Origin: Actinoplanes cyaneus
GTDB lineage: Bacteria > Actinomycetota > Actinomycetes > Mycobacteriales > Micromonosporaceae
DNA length: 64,000 nucleotides
Direction of reading: 5' to 3'
Assembly (NCBI RefSeq): GCF_016862095.1
Contig: NZ_BOMH01000072.1
Coordinates: 55,800-119,799, forward strand
The position numbers were made by a program, and so were the translations under genes. Shown one piece after another: positions 1 through 8,453 of this stretch; the first letter of the stretch is position 1; each line of letters starts with the position of its first letter. The notes under the pieces were generated by a model, which was not told the origin of the DNA, did not search any database, and saw only the letters and a list, made by a program, of their open reading frames with translations.

Positions 1-279
1 GGCGGCCGGATCGGCCGAGCGGACGTGCGCGAAGTGCAGGGTCTGCCCGTCGACCTCGGTCAGGAACTGGGGCAGCTCGTTGAGCCGCGCCTCGGCGGCC
101 CGCCAGTCGAACTCCTCGGCCCAGTGGGTGGCGAGCCCGCGCAGGTAGTCCACCGGGACGCCGCGGGACCAGCCCTGGCCCGGGATCTCCGGCGTCCAGC
201 GGGTACGGCGGAGCCGGTCGCGCAGGTCGTCCAGCTCGCCCTGGGGCACGTCGATGCGGAAGGGGCGGATCTCGGCCAT
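1..279 (-). CDS. Epoxide hydrolase, N-terminal part (gene runs off the left edge)
   Basis: Only the first 93 codons are inside the window. The residues seen (FRIDVPQGELDDLRDRL near the start, PVDYLRGLATHW around 42-53, then QTLHFAHVRS) match the EHN domain that precedes the alpha/beta-hydrolase core of microsomal-type epoxide hydrolases. Such enzymes add water to epoxides to give vicinal diols. The nucleophile and catalytic His lie outside the window, so activity cannot be judged. The ATG at 279 follows GAGGAG with six bases between. A candidate promoter on the minus strand is TTCCGT (345-350), 17 bases, TACATT (322-327). It is divergent from a TetR regulator, with two operator palindromes between them, so it is the likely target of that repressor. 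Confidence 0.8.
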   Translation of the reverse strand, partial: MAEIRPFRIDVPQGELDDLRDRLRRTRWTPEIPGQGWSRGVPVDYLRGLATHWAEEFDWRAAEARLNELPQFLTEVDGQTLHFAHVRSADPAA

Positions 280-296
280 GTCCTGCTCCTCGGAGT

Positions 297-366
297 GGAA
301 CGGAATGCTTCGTTCCGTTCCAATGTAGCACCGGCGACCGTGGAACGGAATACTTCGTTCCGATCC
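297..366. promoter_or_regulatory. Twin TetR operators between epoxide hydrolase and tetR genes
   Basis: Two near-identical 25-base palindromes lie at 297-321 and 342-366. Each reads GGAACGGAA, seven bases (TRCTTCG), then TTCCG(T/A)TCC. Their centres are 45 bases apart. The first covers the expected transcription start of the hydrolase gene. The second covers the -35 regions expected for both divergent promoters. This is the layout of a TetR-family autoregulatory operator. Repeat, symmetry and spacing are seen directly; binding by the adjacent TetR is inferred. Confidence 0.8.
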
Positions 367-380
367 GCTAGGCTGCACCC

Positions 381-989
381 ATGAAGAGGCCCGGACGTGG
401 TGAGCAGGCTGTCCGCAACAACGAGGCGATCCTGACCGCGGCCCGGGAGATCTTCCTGGCCGATCCCCGGGCGCCGGTCGCCGCCGTCGCCGAGCGGGCC
501 AAGGTCGGCATCGGCGCGCTCTACCGGCGCTATCCGAGCAAGGAGGAGCTGCTGCGCACGATCTGCCACGACGGGCTGCGCACGTTCATCGCGGAAGCCG
601 AGCGGGCCGGCCCGGAGCCGGACGACTGGGTCGCGTTCGCGACGTTCCTGCGCGGGGTCGTCCGGGCCGACGTGCACTCGCTGACCGTGCACCTGGCCGG
701 CACGTTCACGCCGACCGAGCAGATGCACGCCGACGCGGTGCTGGCGTCCGAGCTGGCCGGGCGGCTGGTCGAGCGGGGCCGGCCGCACCTGCGGGCGGAG
801 ATCGGCCCGGCGGACGTGACGCTGCTGCTGGAGATGTGCGCGGCGGTGCGGGTGCCGGACGCCGCCCGGACCGCTGAGCTGCGCGAACGATGCCTCACCA
901 TCCTGCTGGACGGGCTGCGCGCCGATGGACCGCTGCCCGGCCCGCCGCCGACCGCGGCGGAACTCAACTGGCGCTGGCCGAAAGCCTGA
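381..989 (+). CDS. TetR/AcrR-family transcriptional repressor
   Basis: A 202-residue protein with the usual TetR plan: an N-terminal helix-turn-helix (about residues 12-58, with ILTAAREIFLADP, AAVAERAKVGIGALYRRYPSKEELL) and a divergent C-terminal ligand-binding domain. It probably represses itself and the divergent epoxide hydrolase, with an epoxide or related hydrophobic compound as a plausible inducer (inference). The ATG at 381 follows TAGGCT (369-374) with exactly six bases between and has no Shine-Dalgarno sequence, so the mRNA is probably leaderless. The C-terminal half is rich in Ala, Arg and Leu and gives no hint of the ligand. Confidence 0.9.
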   Translation: MKRPGRGEQAVRNNEAILTAAREIFLADPRAPVAAVAERAKVGIGALYRRYPSKEELLRTICHDGLRTFIAEAERAGPEPDDWVAFATFLRGVVRADVHSLTVHLAGTFTPTEQMHADAVLASELAGRLVERGRPHLRAEIGPADVTLLLEMCAAVRVPDAARTAELRERCLTILLDGLRADGPLPGPPPTAAELNWRWPKA

Positions 990-1196
990 CCACCCGCCGT
1001 CAGCCGACGGCGGTCATCAAGGCCGGGACTCCGTCAAGGGTCTCCGGAACCACCCGCGCAGATCGCCCCGGAGGGTTTCGCGCTCGGGGCCGGCCACGGC
1101 CCTGCGAAGCCCTCCGGGGTCCCGGCGGGAGCGGCGGCCGGGACCACGCCGGGCGCACGACATGAAGAATTCGATCGTGATCCTGGAACGGGAACG

Positions 1197-1230
1197 CAGA
1201 AGGGCGGCGAGAAAACCCGCCGCCCTTCTG
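1197..1230 (-). terminator. Rho-independent-type terminator of dnaJ
   Basis: Perfect 13-base-pair stem (1197-1209 with 1218-1230) with an eight-base loop, starting 12 bases after the dnaJ stop codon on the minus strand. There is no clear U tract, as is common in actinobacteria. The rest of the 990-1241 gap shows no convincing gene. Confidence 0.75.
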
Positions 1231-1241
1231 ACCGAAGACGA

Positions 1242-2381
1242 TCAGTGACCGTTGAACGCGTCCCGCATCCGGGAGAAGAAGCCACCCTGCTTGCTCAGCT
1301 CGGCGACATCCTCCCCGCGGGTCTTCGCGAAGTCCCGCAGCATCCGCTCCTGGTCCGCGGTGAGCTTGGTCGGCGTCTTCACGTCCAGGTGGACGAAGAG
1401 CTCGCCACGCCCCTGACCACGCAGGTGCGGCACGCCCTTGCCGCGGATGCGCAACGTGCTGGCGGGCTGCGTGCCGGGCTTGACCTCGATGTTCTCTTCG
1501 CCGTCGAGCGTCTTGATGGTCATCCGGGTGCCGAGCGCGGCGGCCGTCATCGGCAGCGTGACCCGGCAGTGGAGATCGTCGCCCTTGCGCGAGTAGACGT
1601 CGTGCGGCCGCTCGTGGATCTCCACGTAGAGGTCACCGGCGGTGCCGCCGCCCGGGCCGACCTCGCCCTGCTGGGCCAGGCGGATGCGCATGCCGTCCTC
1701 GACCCCGGCCGGGATCTTGACCGTCAATGATCGGCGGGTACGGATGCGGCCGTCACCGGCACAGGTCGGGCACGGGCTCGGGATGATCGTGCCGTGGCCC
1801 TGGCAGTTCTGGCAGGGGCGGGACGAGACGACCTGGCCCAGGAACGTGCGCTGCACCGACTGCACCTCGCCGCGGCCGCCGCAGACCTCGCAGGTGGCCA
1901 GGTGGGTGCCGGGCGCGGTGCCGGCCCCGGAGCACTGGGTGCAGAGCACCGCGGTGTCGACGGTGATCGGCGCCTCGACGCCGAACGCGGTCTCCACCAG
2001 GTCGAGCTCGAGTCGCAGGATGGCGTCGGCGCCGGGACGGGTCCGCGGGCGCGGGCCACGGCTGCCGCCGCCGGCCGCGGTGCCGAAGAACGCGTCCATG
2101 ATGTCCTGGAAGCCGACGAACGGGCCGGCCCCGCCGGGACCGCCACCGGGCGCGCCGCCGCCGGGCGCGAGCGGGTCACCGCCCAGGTCGACGATCTGCC
2201 GCTTCTGGTCGTCGGACAGGACCTCGTACGCCGCGTTGATGTCCTTGAACTTCTCGTGCGCCTCCGGATCGGGGTTGACGTCCGGATGGTACTGCCGAGC
2301 CAGTTTGCGGTAGGCGCGCTTGATCTCGTCGTCGGTGGCTTCCCGGCTCACGCCGAGAATTCCGTAGTAGTCCTTGGCCAC
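1242..2381 (-). CDS. dnaJ: Chaperone protein DnaJ (second, HrcA-linked copy)
   Basis: A 379-residue type I J-domain protein that stimulates DnaK ATPase and delivers unfolded clients. The J domain occupies residues 2-67 with the HPD motif at 32-34. A Gly/Phe-rich linker follows (about 72-118). The zinc-binding region has four CxxCxGxG-type repeats with Cys at 147/150, 164/167, 190/193 and 204/207, then two C-terminal client-binding domains. The GTG at 2381 is chosen because it opens the conserved AKDYYGILGV start; the open frame continues upstream but overlaps hrcA. It lies 34 bases after hrcA in the same direction, so it is probably heat-inducible through CIRCE. In actinobacteria this copy (dnaJ2) is separate from the dnaK-grpE-dnaJ1 operon. 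Confidence 0.95.
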   Translation of the reverse strand: MAKDYYGILGVSREATDDEIKRAYRKLARQYHPDVNPDPEAHEKFKDINAAYEVLSDDQKRQIVDLGGDPLAPGGGAPGGGPGGAGPFVGFQDIMDAFFGTAAGGGSRGPRPRTRPGADAILRLELDLVETAFGVEAPITVDTAVLCTQCSGAGTAPGTHLATCEVCGGRGEVQSVQRTFLGQVVSSRPCQNCQGHGTIIPSPCPTCAGDGRIRTRRSLTVKIPAGVEDGMRIRLAQQGEVGPGGGTAGDLYVEIHERPHDVYSRKGDDLHCRVTLPMTAAALGTRMTIKTLDGEENIEVKPGTQPASTLRIRGKGVPHLRGQGRGELFVHLDVKTPTKLTADQERMLRDFAKTRGEDVAELSKQGGFFSRMRDAFNGH

Positions 2382-2415
2382 GGGGTTTGGAGTCCTCAAT
2401 GTCTGCGCGGATCCG

Positions 2416-3438
2416 TCAATTCTGTGCCAACAGGTCGCCAACGTAGCGTGCCACTGCACGAACAGTAGCGATCGTGCCGGGGTAGTCCATCCGGGTCGGC
2501 CCGAGCACGCCGAGCCCACCAACGATCGTCGCACCCGGCCCGTAACCCGTGCTGACCACGGACGCCGACCGGAGGTTGTCGATCTCGTTCTCGTCGCCGA
2601 TCAGCACCCGGGTGGTGCTGGGCTCGAGGTCGCCGATCAGTTTGAGCAGGATGACCTCCTCCTCCAGCGCTTCGAGAACGGGACGCAGCGTGCCCTGGAA
2701 GTCCAGCACACCGCCGCGGGTCAGGTTGGCCGTCCCGGCGAGTGCGAGGCGCTCCTCACTCCGCTCGACCAGCGTCTCCAGCAGCACGGTGGCGAGGCAC
2801 ACCATGTCACCGCGGCGCTCGGGGGCGCACTCCTCGACGAGTTTCTCCACCAGGGGCGGGGCGTCCGCGAGCTTCTGACCGGCCAGTTTCTCGTTGACCC
2901 GGCGCCGCAGATCCCACACGTCGCCCTCCGGGACGGGGGCCGGCATCTCGACCAGGCGCTGCTCGACCCGGCCGGTGTCGGTGATCATGACGAGCATCAG
3001 CCGGGTGGTGGAGATCGGCACGAGCTCCAGGTGGCGGACCGCGGAGCGGGACAGGCTCGGATACTGCACCACCGCGACCTGGCGGGTCAGGGTGGCGAGC
3101 AGGCGGACCGTGCGATGCACCACATCGTCGAGGTCGACGACGCCCACCATGAAGCGCTCGATCGCCCGGCGCTCGGCCGGGCTGAGCGGCTTGATCCTGG
3201 TCAGGCGGTCGACGAAGAGCCGGTAACCGGCGTCGGTGGGCACCCGGCCAGCACTGGTGTGCGGCTGCCGGATGTAGCCCTCCTCCTCCAGCACGGCCAT
3301 GTCGTTGCGGACCGTCGCGGAGGAGACGCCCAGTTGATGACGCTCGACCAGGGCTTTGCTGCCGACCGGCTCGCGCGTCTTCACATAGTCCTCGACGATC
3401 GCCCGCAGCACTTCGAGCTTGCGGTCATCCAGACTCAT
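2416..3438 (-). CDS. hrcA: Heat-inducible transcription repressor HrcA
   Basis: A 340-residue protein of normal family length. The N-terminal winged helix (about residues 1-75) includes DDRKLEVLRAIVEDYVKT and SSATVRNDMAVLEEEGYI. A GAF-like domain and dimerisation insert follow. HrcA binds CIRCE operators and represses class I heat-shock genes, with activity that depends on GroEL. The ATG at 3438 begins the usual LDDRKLEVL start and follows a GGGAGGGG-like purine run on the minus strand; upstream codons in frame would run through the CIRCE element. It is first in an hrcA-dnaJ unit and downstream of hemW. The CIRCE sequence 27 bases before the start shows autoregulation. Confidence 0.96.
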   Translation of the reverse strand: MSLDDRKLEVLRAIVEDYVKTREPVGSKALVERHQLGVSSATVRNDMAVLEEEGYIRQPHTSAGRVPTDAGYRLFVDRLTRIKPLSPAERRAIERFMVGVVDLDDVVHRTVRLLATLTRQVAVVQYPSLSRSAVRHLELVPISTTRLMLVMITDTGRVEQRLVEMPAPVPEGDVWDLRRRVNEKLAGQKLADAPPLVEKLVEECAPERRGDMVCLATVLLETLVERSEERLALAGTANLTRGGVLDFQGTLRPVLEALEEEVILLKLIGDLEPSTTRVLIGDENEIDNLRSASVVSTGYGPGATIVGGLGVLGPTRMDYPGTIATVRAVARYVGDLLAQN

Positions 3439-3465
3439 CTGACCCCTCCCCCCGGATCGCGGCTC

Positions 3466-3492
3466 CTGGCACTCGCACGGACAGAGTGCCAG
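3466..3492. promoter_or_regulatory. CIRCE operator of hrcA-dnaJ
   Basis: Inverted repeat CTGGCACTC, nine bases, GAGTGCCAG. This is the actinobacterial variant of the canonical CIRCE TTAGCACTC-N9-GAGTGCTAA, with the N9 spacer exact. It sits in the hemW-hrcA gap, where HrcA would block transcription of hrcA-dnaJ. Confidence 0.95.
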
Positions 3493-3553
3493 TCTACGTC
3501 GCCGCTGGCTGGAGCGCGATGATCGAAAGGACGGGAGGCCGAACCGAAACAGT

Positions 3554-4756
3554 TCAGGGAATGACGTCACGGATGACCGCGTCGGCCAGCAACCGCCCCC
3601 GCAGGGTGAGAACGAGCCGGCCGGCGTCGTAGGCACCCCGGTCCAGCAGGCCGTCCGCCAGGGCTTGAGCCGCCGCCGGCCCGTCGACCCGGTCCAGGCC
3701 GATGCCCTCGCGCAGCCGGACGCGCAGCATCACGTCCTCGACGTGCCGGTCCCCGGCGGTCAGCAGCTCTCTGCCGTGCCCCGGAGAGACACCCTCATTC
3801 AGGCGATTCGCGTACGTCGTCGGATGCTTCACATTCCACCATCGCACCCCGCCCACGTGGCTGTGCGCGCCCGGACCGAGACCCCACCAGTCGGCGCCGG
3901 TCCAGTAGAGCAGGTTGTGCCGGCACTCACCGCCAGCCTTCGCCCAGTTCGACACCTCGTACCACCGGAAGCCGGCCCGGGTCAGCTCCTCCTCGGCGGC
4001 GAGATAGCGGTCGGCGGCCACGTCGTCGGACGGGTAGGGCAGCTCGCCGCGGCGCATCCGCACGGCCATCCGGGTGCCGTCCTCGACGATCAGCGCGTAC
4101 GCGCTGACGTGGTCCACCCCGGCGTCGACCACGGCCCGCAGGGAGCGCGCGAAGTCCTCCGGCGTCTCGCCCGGGGTCCCGTAGATCAGATCCAGGTTGA
4201 CGTGCTCGAACCCGGCCTCACGAGCCTCCAGGGCGGCCTGGGGGGCCCGGCCGGCGGTGTGTTTGCGGTCGAGGACCCGCAGCACGTGGGCGGCCGACGA
4301 CTGCATGCCGAGCGAGATCCGGGTGAATCCGGCGGCCCGGAGCGCCGTCAGCGACTCGGGAGTGACCGACTCCGGGTTCGCCTCGGTGGTCACCTCGGCG
4401 TCCGCGGCCAGGCCCCAGGTGCGGTCGATGCCCTCCAGGATCCGGCCGAGATCACCCGGGCTGAGCAGCGTCGGCGTCCCGCCCCCGACGAAGACCGTGT
4501 CGACCCGCCGCGGCTGGATCACCTTGGCGGCCAGGTCCAGCTCCCGCAGGACGGTCCCGGCATACTCGTCGCGGCTCGCCCCGCCGCCCAGCTCACTGGC
4601 GGTGTACGTGTTGAAGTCGCAGTAACCGCAGCGACTCGCGCAGAACGGCACGTGCACGTAGACGGCGAAACCGTTCGCCCCCACGTCACGGATCGCGTCG
4701 TCGGGGAGGGACCCGTCCGCGGGTACGGGTTCGCCATCGGGGAGTGCGCCGGCCAT
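3554..4756 (-). CDS. hemW: Radical SAM heme chaperone HemW (HemN-like)
   Basis: A 400-residue radical SAM protein. The YVHVPFCASRCGYCDFNTY region carries the CxxxCxxC cluster (Cys39, 43, 46) that binds the 4Fe-4S centre. The GGGTPTLL motif and HemN C-terminal domain (EGIGLDRV near the end) follow. HemW proteins, long annotated as coproporphyrinogen III dehydrogenases, bind heme and hand it to acceptor proteins. The ATG at 4756 is preceded by CAGACT with six bases between and no strong Shine-Dalgarno, so it may be leaderless. It is divergent from an enoyl-CoA hydratase gene (27 bases apart) and upstream of hrcA. A longer open frame to 5353 overlaps that hydratase and was not used. Confidence 0.93.
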   Translation of the reverse strand: MAGALPDGEPVPADGSLPDDAIRDVGANGFAVYVHVPFCASRCGYCDFNTYTASELGGGASRDEYAGTVLRELDLAAKVIQPRRVDTVFVGGGTPTLLSPGDLGRILEGIDRTWGLAADAEVTTEANPESVTPESLTALRAAGFTRISLGMQSSAAHVLRVLDRKHTAGRAPQAALEAREAGFEHVNLDLIYGTPGETPEDFARSLRAVVDAGVDHVSAYALIVEDGTRMAVRMRRGELPYPSDDVAADRYLAAEEELTRAGFRWYEVSNWAKAGGECRHNLLYWTGADWWGLGPGAHSHVGGVRWWNVKHPTTYANRLNEGVSPGHGRELLTAGDRHVEDVMLRVRLREGIGLDRVDGPAAAQALADGLLDRGAYDAGRLVLTLRGRLLADAVIRDVIP

Positions 4757-4783
4757 CCACCAAGTCTGCCTTAGGGTGCCGGC

Positions 4784-5557
4784 ATGACATTGGTCCGTAC
4801 CGTCACCGACGCCGGGGTGACCACCCTCACGCTGGACAGCCCCGCGAACCGCAACGCCCTGTCCCGCGCCCTGATCACCGAGCTGCTGACCGCGCTCGCC
4901 GACGCGGCCGCCGCCCCGGAGACGCGGGTGGTGGTGCTCACGCACACCGGCCCGGTCTTCTGCTCCGGCGCCGACCTGAAGGAGACCGCCGCCACCGGGC
5001 CGGGTGAGCGGCTGCCGGTCGAGCTGATGGCCGACCTGCTCGCCGCGATCTGGGACTTCCCCAAGCCGGTGGTGGCCCGGGTCGCCGGGCCGGCCCGCGC
5101 CGGTGGCCTGGGGCTGATCGGCGCGGCCGACCTCGCGGTCTGCACCCGGTCGGCCACGTTCGCGTTCACCGAGGTACGGCTCGGGGTGATCCCCGCCGTG
5201 ATCAGCGCCACCGTGCTGCCCCGGCTGGCGCCGCGCGCCGCGGCCGAGCTCTACCTCACCGGCGACGTCTTCGACGGGACGCGTGCCGCCGAGATCGGCC
5301 TGGTCACCGCCGCGGTGCCGGACGACGAGCTGGACGCGGTGGTGGCGCGCCACTGCGCGTCGCTGATCCGCGGCGGCCCGCTCGCGCTGGCCGGCACGAA
5401 GCGGCTGCTGCGGCGTGCGCGCTCCGCGTCGATCCAGGCCGAACTGGCCGAACTGAGTGACCTTTCAGCCGGATATTTCACCTCCCCGGAGGGCCGGGAG
5501 GGCGTTTCCGCACGTCAGGAGAAGCGGGATCCGGCCTGGGTGCCGCAACGGTCCTGA
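4784..5557 (+). CDS. Enoyl-CoA hydratase/isomerase family protein
   Basis: A 257-residue crotonase-fold protein. The two oxyanion-hole segments are visible: VFCSGADLKE (about 62-71) and AGPARAGGLGLIGAADL (about 104-120). The usual acidic pair of true enoyl-CoA hydratases is not clear: EVRLGVIPAV follows the second segment in place of the common ELxLGVIPG. It could therefore be a hydratase, isomerase or related acyl-CoA enzyme, and the substrate cannot be told. The ATG at 4784 lies six bases after TAGGGT (4772-4777), a leaderless layout. It is transcribed divergently from hemW and is followed after 58 bases by a membrane-anchored protein. Confidence 0.85.
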   Translation: MTLVRTVTDAGVTTLTLDSPANRNALSRALITELLTALADAAAAPETRVVVLTHTGPVFCSGADLKETAATGPGERLPVELMADLLAAIWDFPKPVVARVAGPARAGGLGLIGAADLAVCTRSATFAFTEVRLGVIPAVISATVLPRLAPRAAAELYLTGDVFDGTRAAEIGLVTAAVPDDELDAVVARHCASLIRGGPLALAGTKRLLRRARSASIQAELAELSDLSAGYFTSPEGREGVSARQEKRDPAWVPQRS

Positions 5558-5615
5558 CTGTCGCAGGTGCGGAGGTTGTCTAGGCTGGCCTCCAGTCTCG
5601 AAGGGAGTGCGGCGC

Positions 5616-6464
5616 TTGAAGACAGCGGTCGGTGTGCTCGTGTCGCTCGTCCTCATCGCCGTGGTCAGCGTGTTCGTCGTCCTGCACCGTGACCCGGGCG
5701 CGATCACCCTGCCGGTGCTCGGTCCGGAGTGCGTGGTCGGCGCCGAGGGCGAGGTCACCCTGGACCTGACGCAGATGGCCAACGCGGCGACCATCGCGGC
5801 GGTCGGGGTGCGCAAGGACATGCCCGAGCAGGCCGTGGTCGTCGCGCTCGCCACCGCCCTGCAGGAGTCCAAGCTGGAGAACCTGGACGGGGGCGACCGG
5901 GACTCGGTCGGCCTCTTCCAGCAGCGGCCGAGCAAGGGCTGGGGCACCGTCGAGCAGATCAAGGACCCGAGGTATGCGGCCGGGAAGTTCTACACCGCCC
6001 TGAAGAAGGTCAAGGGCTGGCAGAACATGCGGGTCACCGACGCGGCGCAGAAGGTGCAGCGCTCGGCGTACCCGAACGCGTACGAGAAGTGGGCCGACGA
6101 GGCGAAGGTGCTGGCCGGGGCCCTGCTCGGCGAGGCCACCGGCGCGGTCGCCTGCCGGGTCACCGGCGATCCGGCGCTGCGGGGCACGGCCGCGGCGACC
6201 GCCCTGATGGCCGGGCTCAAGCTGGACTGGGGCAAGCAGCTGGATTTCGCCAGTGAGCAGGCGGCCGGGCTGACCCTCGCGGTCAGCAACCCCAGCTCCG
6301 GCTGGCGGTACGCGCACTGGCTCGTCTCGCACGCCTCGGCGACCGGCCTCGAACGGGTACGTTTCGGGAGCCTGGAATGGCACGCCCCGGACGGAAAGTG
6401 GCAGCAAGTAACCACGCCGGGAAGCCAGGACAACCGCCGCGTCGTCGCCGAAGTCTTCAACTGA
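5616..6464 (+). CDS. Membrane-anchored secreted protein with lysozyme-like motif
   Basis: A 282-residue protein with an N-terminal signal anchor (residues 5-24, AVGVLVSLVLIAVVSVFVVL) and the remainder outside the membrane. Around residues 80-113 it has ALQESKLENLD, then DSVGLFQQRPSKGWGT, a pattern seen in actinobacterial proteins distantly related to lytic transglycosylases. The Glu of ALQES is the likely catalytic acid. The C-terminal 110 residues are not recognised. TTG at 5616 is chosen as the start because GGAG lies eight bases upstream and it directly opens the signal anchor; a GTG at 5607 is the alternative. TAGGCT at 5581-5586 may be the -10 box. A role in peptidoglycan cleavage is an inference. 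Confidence 0.65.
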   Translation: MKTAVGVLVSLVLIAVVSVFVVLHRDPGAITLPVLGPECVVGAEGEVTLDLTQMANAATIAAVGVRKDMPEQAVVVALATALQESKLENLDGGDRDSVGLFQQRPSKGWGTVEQIKDPRYAAGKFYTALKKVKGWQNMRVTDAAQKVQRSAYPNAYEKWADEAKVLAGALLGEATGAVACRVTGDPALRGTAAATALMAGLKLDWGKQLDFASEQAAGLTLAVSNPSSGWRYAHWLVSHASATGLERVRFGSLEWHAPDGKWQQVTTPGSQDNRRVVAEVFN

Positions 6465-6544
6465 CCCCTACTCTCCGCAACTATCGGTGACTTTCCGTAA
6501 TTCACCCTGCTGGACCCGTAAATCGCGCTGCGTATACATCGACA

Positions 6545-6573
6545 TGGACAGTGCGCAACCACCCTGGTACTAA
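6545..6573 (+). promoter_or_regulatory. Sigma70-like promoter for the PAS membrane protein
   Basis: TGGACA (6545-6550), 17 bases, TACTAA (6568-6573), then seven bases to the GTG start at 6581. Spacing is ideal for a vegetative promoter and implies a leaderless or nearly leaderless mRNA. Confidence 0.6.
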
Positions 6574-6580
6574 GTAGGGC

Positions 6581-8209
6581 GTGTTCTGGGGAGCGCTGGA
6601 ATGGATCCTGCTGGGAGCGGGGGGCGTCGGCGCGATCATCTACGGTGTCCGCCGTCATCGGCCGGCACGCAAGGCACCGTGGTGGCTGCTCGCCGCGTCC
6701 CTGGCTGCCCTCGCCGCGGGCGACGTCTGTTACTCGTACCGGGTGATGGGCCTGGCCGACATCTTTTACCTGATGATGTTCGGCCTCACCGCGCTGTGCC
6801 TGCTGCAGTTCACCCGCGGCGGCGCGCTGCTGGGTGACCGGGCCCGCCTGATCGACCTGCTGGCGGCCGGATGCACGACACTGCTCGTGGTCTGGGTCTT
6901 CGTGATCGGGTCGAACCGGCTGCACACCGTCTCGGCCACCGACGTGATCGGCGACCTGCTGCTCCTCGCGGTGGCCGGTCGCCTGATCGCGGCCGACCGG
7001 CGCAACGTCGCGGCCTGGCTGCTGCTGACCGGCGCGGCCGGGATGCTGACCGGCGACACGCTCTACCCCGTGATCACCAACGGGCTGACCGAGTCCGCCT
7101 TCGTGGTGCTCTACCTCTGCTGGGGGCTGTCCGCCCTGCACCCGTCGATGGTCCGGCTGACCGAGCCGGCGCCGCCCCGGCACAGCCCCTGGAAGTTCCG
7201 GTGGTCGCTGATGCTGGCCCTGGCCGCCTGCACCCCGCCCGCCGTGCTGCTGGTCGAGGCGTTGAGCGGCGACGTCCGGGACGGTCCGGTGATCGCGATC
7301 ACCGGCGCGGTCACGCTGCTGCTCACGATCACCCGGCTCGGCGACGCGATCCGCCAGCACAGCCAGGCGCTCAGCCGCGAGCAGGGCCTGCGTGCCGCCA
7401 CCGCGGCGCTGGTCGCCACCGCGGATCGGCCGTCGGTCGACGCGGCCCTGCGGTCCGCCGTCGCCCATCTGCTGCCGCCGGCGTCGGTGCGCCGGGTCTC
7501 GCTCGCCGACGAACTGTCGCCCGCCGAGCTGCCCGCGGCGCCGACCGGCCCGACGGCTCGCAGCTGGTGGCTGGACGCCGCCGACCCGGAGGACCGGACC
7601 CTGGTCTGTCCCTTACGCCTCGAGCCGCTCGACGTGGCCCGGCCCAGCGGCGGCGCGCTGATCATCACGGGCCGCCGGGACGATCTGATCGCCGGGCACG
7701 ACGCGCTGGAGGTGCTCGCCGGTCAGGCCGCGCTCGCGCTGGACCGGATCACGCTGGTCGAGGCGGTCGGCCGCCGGGACAGCGACCTCTATCTGCGCGC
7801 TGTGATTCGTAACACAGCAGAGCTGATGGCGGTGATCGACGTCGATCAGCGGATCCGCTACTGCAGCCCGGCGCTGCGTGACGCGCTCGGCGGGGCCGAA
7901 CTGCCGCCGCTGGCCACCTTGGACGAGTTGATCCACCCGGACGACCGGGCCCGGGTGCGCAACGCGCTGCGCTCGCACGGCGACGGCACCGTGCACTGCG
8001 CCCTGCAGCGCGGCGACCAGAGCCAGGTTCTGGTCGAGCTCACCTATCGCGACCTGCGGGAGGACCGTCTGGTGCAGGGTCTCGTCGTGACCATGCGCGA
8101 CATCACCCGCAACCACGATCCGGCCGAGCTGCACCCGCACACCGCGGTCGCCGCCGAGATGCCGGCCTGGGTGAACCGTCGCAGCGCCCAGCAACGCTTC
8201 CGCTACTAG
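6581..8209 (+). CDS. Multi-pass membrane sensor with GAF-like and PAS domains, no output domain
   Basis: A 542-residue protein. About nine hydrophobic segments fill residues 1-255. A divergent GAF-like region follows (about 275-400, with TAALVATADRPSVDAALRSA and LEVLAGQAALALDRI). A PAS domain covers about 405-505 (NTAELMAVIDVDQRIRYCSPAL, DELIHPDDRARVRNAL, TMRDITRNH). In related actinobacterial proteins this N-terminal plan leads into GGDEF, EAL or kinase domains; here the frame stops 35 residues after the PAS domain with TAG. No GGDEF or kinase sequence is found downstream in any frame. It may act by protein-protein contact or be a decayed sensor. The start is GTG with no Shine-Dalgarno. Confidence 0.8.
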   Translation: MFWGALEWILLGAGGVGAIIYGVRRHRPARKAPWWLLAASLAALAAGDVCYSYRVMGLADIFYLMMFGLTALCLLQFTRGGALLGDRARLIDLLAAGCTTLLVVWVFVIGSNRLHTVSATDVIGDLLLLAVAGRLIAADRRNVAAWLLLTGAAGMLTGDTLYPVITNGLTESAFVVLYLCWGLSALHPSMVRLTEPAPPRHSPWKFRWSLMLALAACTPPAVLLVEALSGDVRDGPVIAITGAVTLLLTITRLGDAIRQHSQALSREQGLRAATAALVATADRPSVDAALRSAVAHLLPPASVRRVSLADELSPAELPAAPTGPTARSWWLDAADPEDRTLVCPLRLEPLDVARPSGGALIITGRRDDLIAGHDALEVLAGQAALALDRITLVEAVGRRDSDLYLRAVIRNTAELMAVIDVDQRIRYCSPALRDALGGAELPPLATLDELIHPDDRARVRNALRSHGDGTVHCALQRGDQSQVLVELTYRDLREDRLVQGLVVTMRDITRNHDPAELHPHTAVAAEMPAWVNRRSAQQRFRY

Positions 8210-8282
8210 CGATGTGTTGCTGATCACCCTGGACTGCGGCGTGGTCGACCCGGCTCCTGGCAGCGTCGGCCCACACTCCTGA

Positions 8283-8426
8283 CCTTCGCCTCGTGCTCGC
8301 CGGACCTCGCCACGTGCCCAACGCCCGATCCGGACCTCGGCACGTGGCCGCGCCCGATCCGGGCCTTGCCTCGCACTCGCTGGACCTCGGCACGTGGCCG
8401 CGCGCCCGATCCGGGCTTCGCCTCGC
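8283..8426. repeat. Degenerate intergenic tandem repeat
   Basis: About three diverged units built on CGGACCTCGGCACGTGGCCG followed by CGCCCGATCCGG and CTTCGCCTCGC-like sequence. They are clearest at 8301-8332, 8331-8362 and 8381-8426. The unit contains the palindrome CACGTG. The gap 8210-8553 holds no convincing gene, only these repeats and the terminators after them. Confidence 0.6.
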
Positions 8427-8453
8427 CCCCCGGCCGGCCCCCGGCAAACAGGC

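Noticed and set aside
2382..2534. Upstream extension of the dnaJ frame (and similar ones for hrcA to 3636, hemW to 5353, rne to 39537, NmrA-like to 49045 and ileS to 53173)
   Set aside because: The extensions overlap neighbouring genes or regulatory elements and fall before the conserved family N-termini; the shorter starts have better ribosome sites or -10 boxes.
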